Assembly: GCA_022829145.1 (NCBI GenBank)
Contig: CM040748.1
Span: 29,402,501-29,466,500, forward strand
Direction: 5' to 3'
DNA: 64,000 nucleotides
From: Albula goreensis
Taxonomy: Eukaryota > Chordata > Actinopteri > Albuliformes > Albulidae
Shown here one piece after another: positions 58,170 through 64,000 of the stretch (the stretch's first letter is position 1; each line of letters starts with the position of its first letter). The position numbers were made by a program, and so were the translations under genes. The notes under the pieces were generated by a model that was given only the letters and a program-made list of their open reading frames with translations, ran no database searches and was not told the DNA's origin.

Positions 58170-58560
58170 TCACCACCTGAAAGCTGAGTGCATCCTCATG
58201 CCGTGCGTCTTGCGTGGGAGGCCGTGATGACGAACAAGTTGTTCAATCGCAGAGCTCACAAATCACAAGATTTTCATCACGGTTGAGTGGATTACCCGTT
58301 TCATCCTCAGGCATCATGGAAGTGGCGATTTAGCTTTTAATGAACTTTGATTCCAACAGCTAAGACATTTTAAAGCTTAGCTTATTATCTGCGGAAAGCT
58401 TTGAGGTTCAGACGCAAGGCCCTTTTCTGGGAAAGGTACCCTTTGGCAATAGCTGACCGATAATGAGTCTGTCTACCCGAAACTCTCTCTTGCTTCGATG
58501 TGGGACGGGGTTTCGAAACTCCAGCGAGATTGCACCACAAAAAAAAAAACAAGCTACTCT
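58170..58560. promoter_or_regulatory. Candidate conserved non-coding block
   Basis: Run-poor sequence with GTTGAGTGGATTACCCG, TAGCTTTTAATGAACTTTG and a CpG-bearing start. Ends at an A run (58541-58550). Confidence 0.35.
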
Positions 58561-59544
58561 TTCACGGTGTCTCAACCTGGCATGACTTTTTTACTCAGTG
58601 TTACATACAGCAGATAAACACCACAAACAATTCCCATCCAAGTGTTCCCCTCGTCTGCTTTCACACGGAATGCGGTTTGCTCCTCCCTCGGTTTTCTCAC
58701 AACAGTTTGTCCTTATCCTGCCCTGGAGATGGAACTCACTCCTTTTGTTTTTGTGTCTCTCACATCAGCAGTGAGTGTTTTTGTGTTATTCATTTGGGTA
58801 TGGCAGCCAGAGAGACCACGACAAATGTGCTCAAAAGGTGTGTATCCGGACTTTTGGATATTTGTTTCGTTTATGCGGCTCTCCTTTCAACGTTAGGCTG
58901 GAGGGTCATGCCCATGCTTGACTGGGAATTGCAGAGCAATAACAACAAATTGTTTTTGCATATGTCCTATAGAAATAAACTTTTCCATTATGGCATGAAT
59001 GGTTGCCTCCTTTCTGGGACTATTATATAGAAAACAATTTGGTTTTGAGGGATAGTTCATGTCCTTTCTTTTCAATACAGTTTTCAATGGAGTTGTCTCC
59101 ACTGCACGCCATATTAATTGGCGCTTTCCGAAATATGGACATAATGTATCGTTACTTAAGAGCCCATCCATGTTGCCATTTTCCCATGATTCTTGGTGAA
59201 TTTCAGGACAGTGCTATATATTAAACATTGGATAATACCTTAGTTTGTGTGACAGTCATAAAGGGTTTGCATATTACAGTATCTGTATCCAAACAGCTGC
59301 TTTCTGTAAGTATCCCAAGGAGTCACAAAACAAGCCATGGAAATACGAAACGCATTATGCAAAAGATGGATGCAGAAAAACCAGAAATACACATCAGGAC
59401 AGAAGAGTAAGATGAGGATTTATGAAGTCCTGAAATAAACCATGGGAGTTTATTGTATCTGTGTTTAAATATTTTTAGAGGCACATATGGAAGCATTAGT
59501 GACAGCAATAGAAGAATGAGCTACAATCACATCAAAATAGGCTG
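58561..59544. other. No gene; mixed sequence
   Basis: A 176-codon + frame (58500-59030) with an 84-codon overlapping frame; no signal peptide, domain or splice context that I trust. Otherwise plain. Confidence 0.35.
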
Positions 59545-59710
59545 AGCTACCATATTTTAACTAATTGATTTAGACCAATAATTGTTCTGCTGAAAAGATA
59601 AACCCCTTTGATTGGTTCAAATTAGTGATTTACAGTTAATTAAATTGTAATTTACAGTTCCACCTATTTTTAATGTCTTGCTACCTCATTCACCCATCAC
59701 AAATGGGAAC
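59545..59710 (-). repeat. Dispersed repeat family F, copy 3
   Basis: On the minus strand it reads TGTGATGGGTGAATGAGG, AAAAATAGGTGG and TTTGAACCAATCAAAG, matching the order at 27228-27372. Confidence 0.5.
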
Positions 59711-59880
59711 ACATAGATCCAAAGTCAGACGGTTAGATGGTGACACGTTCCATAGTAACATTCCAAGATATGAGGCCCAACTATACAGTTGCCCTCTGCT
59801 AATGAGTGTCAAGCTCAGTCACAGCACACTTTGTTTAGAGTTTTCAAGAATGTATTGTATGAGTGTAAGATGAGGCCCCT
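59711..59880. other. No gene; between two repeats
   Basis: Short mixed sequence, nothing recognised. Confidence 0.35.
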
Positions 59881-60085
59881 TTACATTTTGGCTTTCAGCA
59901 GACACTTGTATCTACAGTGCGTTACAGCTCATGAGATTTTCACACACTACACAGTTATACTGCTCGAAATGTACAAAAGTCGTTCAGGTGATGCATCCGA
60001 AAAGGGTACACAGACAGTCGCTTATCTGAGAATCAAGCCTGCAGCTTCTGAGCTAAAATCCCAGCGCTCTAACAATTCCGCAATG
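59881..60085 (-). repeat. Fish tRNA-derived SINE-like element, diverged copy
   Basis: TTACATTTTGGCTTTCAGCA followed by GACACTTGTATC, ACAGTGCGTTACAG, then GAATCAAGCCTGCAGCTTC and CAGCGCTCTAACAATTCCGC. The order matches the 45.2 kb copy and the reverse of the 58.0 kb copy. Confidence 0.6.
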
Positions 60086-60620
60086 AATCGGAGCCCTCTG
60101 TCTTTGTTTTGTGTCAAGTGTTCTGTCACTATCGAGAGAGGCTTGAGACACAGTAGTAATTGTGTCATATTTGCTCGCTGATGTAATATGTCGCGGCCCT
60201 CCGTCTGGCTCTTAATGTCTTCCTGTCTGTGCGAATGTACGGTCAACACATGAACTGGGATTCAGCTCAAACAATTGGGCATGCTAATGCCTGCGTCAGC
60301 ATTTATGCAAACAGGCTGGATTCTTACAAGAGATATACATCAAAGAAATGAAAATGTTATATAAGTGATTATATTCCACTGACATGTATTTACACCTAAA
60401 CGTCAATCAGTTTTCTCCAGGCTTAATCTCTCTTAAGTAGGCAAAACGTTGAAGGATGACAGTGGATGATTTGCTGTATAATCTCGTGTTGTACACATGC
60501 CATGTGCATCCTTGGCTGGCTAGGATAGCGCTGATGGGTTTTACACTAATGTTTAAAAACTGGACCCCCGGCCACAAAATGGCCGTCTTTTCACTATAAC
60601 CCTTCATTACAGGGAATCTG
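60086..60620. promoter_or_regulatory. Candidate conserved non-coding block (strong by texture)
   Basis: Contains CTCGCTGATGTAATATGTCG, GGCATGCTAATGCCTGCG, GTCAGCATTTATGCAAAC and GGCCACAAAATGGCC. Run-poor; no coding signal. Confidence 0.4.
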
Positions 60621-60951
60621 ATGCATCGAAAGCTGTGAGTGATTTTTGGGTAACGGAGCTGCCAAATAACAATTTCTTCATTCTGTCAGTCTTGTTTCTT
60701 TTGATCATCACAAGCCAGGTCTTTTTTCCCAACGAAGATACCCAGCAATCTGTTGGCCCGTGTTCTTATCTCAAGCCAGCTGGGTTCTGTGTGATTGCAA
60801 GACTGATGGGAAAACAATAAGCAATCCACAAGCGCACCTGGTTAAAGTTTCCCTGGATGGCTTTTTGACCGCTGGGTAGGACTGTGGCACTACTGAGCTA
60901 GACGGCTCCCCAAAACCTTTAAATTACATGTTTTTCCAAGTATACACAAGG
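60621..60951. other. No gene; mixed sequence
   Basis: Nothing recognised beyond short T runs. Confidence 0.4.
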
Positions 60952-60959
60952 ACATACAA

Positions 60960-61241
60960 TAAGGTGACCAGATTTCTGGAATGAAAACTGGGGACATTTT
61001 TTCATATATCATTTAAAATAACCAATACCTATGGAGTACAGGGACAATTCTGGTTCCGGTAATTGAACTTGTAACATGGTAAACCATGTCAGAAAACCAT
61101 AGTTTACGATGGTGAGTGAAGTTATCTATGGAGCGCACAAAAGTTGCACAGCAAAAATCGGGGACATTTCTGGGGACAACTCCAGCCAGGGACAGGTTCC
61201 CAAAATCGGGGAATGTCACTGGAAATCAGAGACATCTGGTC
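60960..61241. mobile_element. Small inverted-repeat element (MITE-like)
   Basis: GTGACCAGAT at 60964-60973 and its complement ATCTGGTCAC at 61234-61243 bound a 280-base segment with repeated GGGGACA words inside. The 8-base sequence ACATACAA flanks it on both sides (60952-60959 and 61242-61249), as expected for a hAT-type insertion. No transposase. The duplication slightly overlaps the right repeat, so the exact edge is uncertain. Confidence 0.6.
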
Positions 61242-61249
61242 ACATACAA

Positions 61250-61629
61250 GCATGACACTGACCGTTGATGTGGTAAGAATGGTGGTTGAGTAGGCTGATG
61301 ACACTTTCACCTAGCTTTGATTGGTGGATCATGAAGATGACACATACAGAATGACTTTGATTTGCATGTGACAAAATGATGTAAATGTTGCAAGGATGAA
61401 AAAAATCTATTTTTCTACTATTATAGCGGGTAAAATAATCGATCCATCTTGTTGATTATGCAGGTACAACACACGTAAACATAGGTGTGAATTGGCATGT
61501 AAACAAATTGAATCTTCACTCTGGAATCTCAGCTAGGGCATACTCTAAAAATTAACAAAAAAAAACAAAAACCAAACAAATAAAAAACCAAAACCATCCC
61601 ATCAAAAAAGCCATCAAGGTATGCTCACC
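61250..61629. other. No gene; A-rich stretch
   Basis: Plain sequence ending in an A-rich run at 61550-61595. Confidence 0.4.
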
Positions 61630-61930
61630 TTTCATCTATGCCAGAGACAGGAAGTGAGGCTTAGGAGCTGAATCAGAGGGTTGATCTCTCCAGTGTCTAA
61701 TGGCATCCTAATAGAATGCAGATGTCCCCCGAGATTTCCTGAGATCCAGCCGAAGGAGGGCTCTATTATCGGCATGTGTAATTTATCACGGAAAACTTCC
61801 ACCACGTTTTTTTTTATTTTATTTTTAGTGGCTGCTGGGAGGATCGCTGGGTTTTTTTCCTGTTGTGAATCCATCCTTTGTCAGTGGCTGGTTATGGGAC
61901 TCAAGACTGACTCACGGTGATGGCAAAAAA
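61630..61930. promoter_or_regulatory. Candidate conserved non-coding block
   Basis: Run-poor sequence around 61670-61800 with CTAATGGCATCCTAATAG and GTGTAATTTATCACGG, then T-rich. Confidence 0.35.
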
Positions 61931-62580
61931 TAATAAAATAATAATAACAGTCCCCACCAGGTCCTGAGTGACCACATGAATGTGCCTCTTATTTTTTAAA
62001 GGATTTTTCCATAAGCCGTCAGATGCAGGTGTTGCCCAGAGATCAAAGTCACAGGATAAATCCTACAGAGTTTTTGCATTTAATGACCACTGATTTATAC
62101 TTCCTAGTACCCCTGCAAAGATGTGCTGTATCTCTAGGGCTTTGCGAGAACTCTTGACTTTTTCACTCCTTCTAACAAGTTTTTACTACTCTTAGTAGCA
62201 AGGCTTTCTGTACATTATGATTCATACAACATGTGTCTGTCTATCTGTGTAGATAGAAAGATGGGTAGATAGATAAGATTGCAAGATGTGTACATGCATA
62301 TATTTAAATACGAAATTAAGCTGTACAGTGTTTCTGATGTTAATACATATTTTTTCAGGACAGAATGGGTAGCACAGCTCGCACTCTCCTCTCTGTGTCC
62401 TCTGCAATCTTTGTCAAAGTTTATCACATCTGTGTGCATATGTATAAGTGTAAGAATGTGTGTAATGTGAATTTGTATGTGTGGACAAGTATGCGGATTT
62501 ACATATGTGTGTATCTGTGGTGCTTTTATGTCTGTGTTTGTTTATTTATGTAGCTCTTAGCACATATTATGTGAGTTTGC
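61931..62580. other. No gene; AT-rich then TG-rich
   Basis: Short ATAA and GATA runs (62250-62280) and imperfect TG steps near 62420-62570. Confidence 0.4.
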
Positions 62581-62603
62581 ATGTGTGTGTGTGTGTGTGT
62601 GTC
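62581..62603. repeat. TG array
   Basis: About ten TG units. Confidence 0.8.
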
Positions 62604-62714
62604 TGTGTTGCTGGAGTCCCAGAAGGAAGGCATTAGCTGGCCTGCTCTCTCTCCATTTGTTGCTGATATAGTGCATGATCAACTGCAGTTTGGGCCAGTG
62701 TTCCTGACTATAGG

Positions 62715-62715
<1 letters not shown>

Positions 62716-62779
<64 letters not shown>
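62716..62779. repeat. Long pure TG array
   Basis: Thirty-two uninterrupted TG units, the longest pure dinucleotide array here. Confidence 0.95.
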
Positions 62780-62783
<4 letters not shown>

Positions 62784-63170
62784 GCAGGCCGCTGGGAGGT
62801 CAGTCTCCACTCTCCAAACCGAGCCTGAGGGACGAATGCATGGAAAGCCGTCAACCGCACAGCGGGCCTCTCAGGAATACACACTTCCTGCTCGGCTGTG
62901 AAGCACGCCGGACGAGAGTTATCGGGCTCAAACAGCGTGGAAAGCGCTCTTTCGCTAGCTCCTCAAGGTAGCCTGGAAGGCTGGAAGCTGATAGGCTTGT
63001 TTGCACCTCATTTTCCTCGGGCTGGAGGATCAGACTCGGTTGGGTTTGCGGTTCTCAGACTTTTCATTATGCAGAATGGATGCATGTTTCTAATTATGGT
63101 GATGTGGTGGGCAAAGCATTCAGCATCTTTCACAAAAAAAAAAAAACCCATACATTTTCAACAGGCTTAA
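62780..63170. other. No gene; mixed sequence
   Basis: GC-richer to 63000, with an A run at 63136-63148. Nothing recognised. Confidence 0.35.
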
Positions 63171-63690
63171 TGCCCGTTTTCCCGGGATTTGGCCTCAAAA
63201 TACAAAAAAACAGACATGTTCAAGTGAGCCGAAATTCCGCGTGACCCTGCAAGCCGAAGTCGTGGTTTTTACTGCATTTCAGCGTACAGTCGTGTTAAGA
63301 GTGAAAAAGCACATGGACAGCCACTTCCCATTGGCTTATCAAACCCAACTGCTCAACTGCCAGGCCTGTCCAAGAGACCCAGCAATGAACTGCACCAACA
63401 GAGCGGGCCATTAACAAACACACAGAGGGAGTTCTGACTGAGCGGGTTTTTTTTTTTTTCCTTTTCCATGGTTACCGAGTGTTTAAGCCCTGTGCATTCA
63501 CCAAACATCGCCCGTTTAATAAAGCATGATCAAAACTTTGGACAGTCCGCTAATTAATTTGAAGTCATCGGCGACGAGTCGGCGAGGCTGGAAACACACC
63601 AAAAATAAAACTTTGAGTCTCGAACCTCTGTCCCTGGCACCCCGGTGGGCACGCGTTCCCGTACGCCGCACCCTCGAGAAAGAACTTAGG
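63171..63690. promoter_or_regulatory. Candidate conserved non-coding block
   Basis: Run-poor sequence with CGCTAATTAATTTGAAGTC and CATGGTTACCGAGTG, plus a T run at 63448-63459. Confidence 0.3.
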
Positions 63691-63790
63691 AGGGAGTGTG
63701 GGAGGGGGCGGGATTCGGTCACTCTGTTTACTATCCAGCGGGTGACGTCACTGGACGGAGAACATTATTCATGAATGAGACTCATTACAG
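63691..63790. promoter_or_regulatory. GC-box and full CRE in one cluster
   Basis: GGGGGCGGG (63705 region, Sp1-type GC box) lies 30-odd bases before TGACGTCA (63743-63750, the full cAMP-response palindrome), followed by TTATTCATGAATGAG. The grouping is promoter-like, but there is no TATA box, start-site evidence or gene nearby in the window. Confidence 0.35.
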
Positions 63791-64000
63791 TACATAAGCT
63801 CACTCTACATGGGACCATCCACTGCATGGAAGCCCAAAAGCAGTGATGTAAAACAGACTTCCCCGGGAGGTTTCAACCGTTGCCATGGCTTTTGGGCTAA
63901 AGTCACTGGCTGACTCCAGCACTGTCATCGACATTTAAACAACATTCACTGTAACGTTGTTTCAAACGTCCCTCTGTTCTTGACGGATTGCGAGAGCGTT
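63791..64000. other. No gene; window end
   Basis: Mixed sequence to the edge. Nothing recognised. Confidence 0.35.

Noticed and set aside
58500..59030. 176-codon open frame on the + strand
   Set aside because: No signal peptide, domain or splice context, and it overlaps a poly-A run near its start.
1..64000. CRISPR arrays, bacterial operons, riboswitches or phage genes
   Set aside because: Simple repeats, SINE-like elements, long gene-free stretches and splice-like signals all point to a vertebrate genome. No regularly spaced direct repeats of CRISPR type occur.
1..64000. Naming the developmental gene that these blocks would regulate
   Set aside because: No coding exon is identifiable and I cannot align the blocks to a reference from memory, so any locus name would be a guess.

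Overview
This window reads as non-coding DNA from a ray-finned fish, most likely a teleost. I reach that from the repeats, not from genes. Several stretches match my memory of a short repeat that is widespread in fish genomes, with a tRNA-like head, a 'TTTAGCAGACAC...' / 'GGGCGTCTGGCAAATG' end and a 'GAATTGAACCTGCAA' promoter-box stretch. Other signs are frequent TG/CA microsatellites, homopolymer runs and an AT-leaning background. I found no protein-coding gene that I can recognise on either strand. The longest open frames (about 160-220 codons) lie over microsatellites, G-rich stretches or anonymous DNA and show no domain, signal peptide or codon pattern that I recognise.

Layout. Three kinds of sequence alternate. 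(1) Blocks of 200-900 bases of complex, non-repetitive sequence rich in AT-core homeodomain-like words, bHLH boxes and nuclear-receptor half-sites. In texture they resemble the conserved non-coding elements around vertebrate developmental genes. The clearest by eye are near 12.0-12.7, 17.4-17.8, 22.7-24.8, 27.5-28.2, 31.9-32.7, 34.4-34.8, 40.25-40.7, 47.5-47.9, 50.9-51.8, 52.1-52.8, 54.8-55.2 and 60.1-60.6 kb. Conservation cannot be seen in one sequence, so these are judgements from texture. (2) Interspersed repeats: the fish SINE-like family, a second family at 1.4 and 5.9 kb, a six-segment family I do not recognise (15.8, 33.6, 34.0, 34.2, 44.9, 49.0 kb), a three-copy family (16.2, 27.3, 59.6 kb), a small inverted-repeat element at 61 kb, and a TTAA-flanked tandem pair at 53.1-54.0 kb. 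(3) Simple repeats, including TG-rich stretches near 9.1, 18.9, 31.5 and 62.7 kb, a CA array at 37.5 kb and an AATAT array at 15.3 kb.

Between 43.1 and 49.8 kb several segments on the + strand carry good splice-like boundaries and open frames whose phases can be joined. This is the only place where a spliced transcript looks plausible, but I recognise no protein and each piece is short enough to occur by chance.

The simplest reading is a gene desert or very long intron holding the regulatory landscape of a developmental gene that lies outside the window. I cannot say which gene. I found no evidence of a new enzymatic, defence or mobile system. The most checkable unusual items are a 23-bp hairpin at 30.7 kb, two direct-repeat nuclear-receptor motifs, the tandem TTAA element, and the dispersed family clustered at 33.3-34.3 kb.
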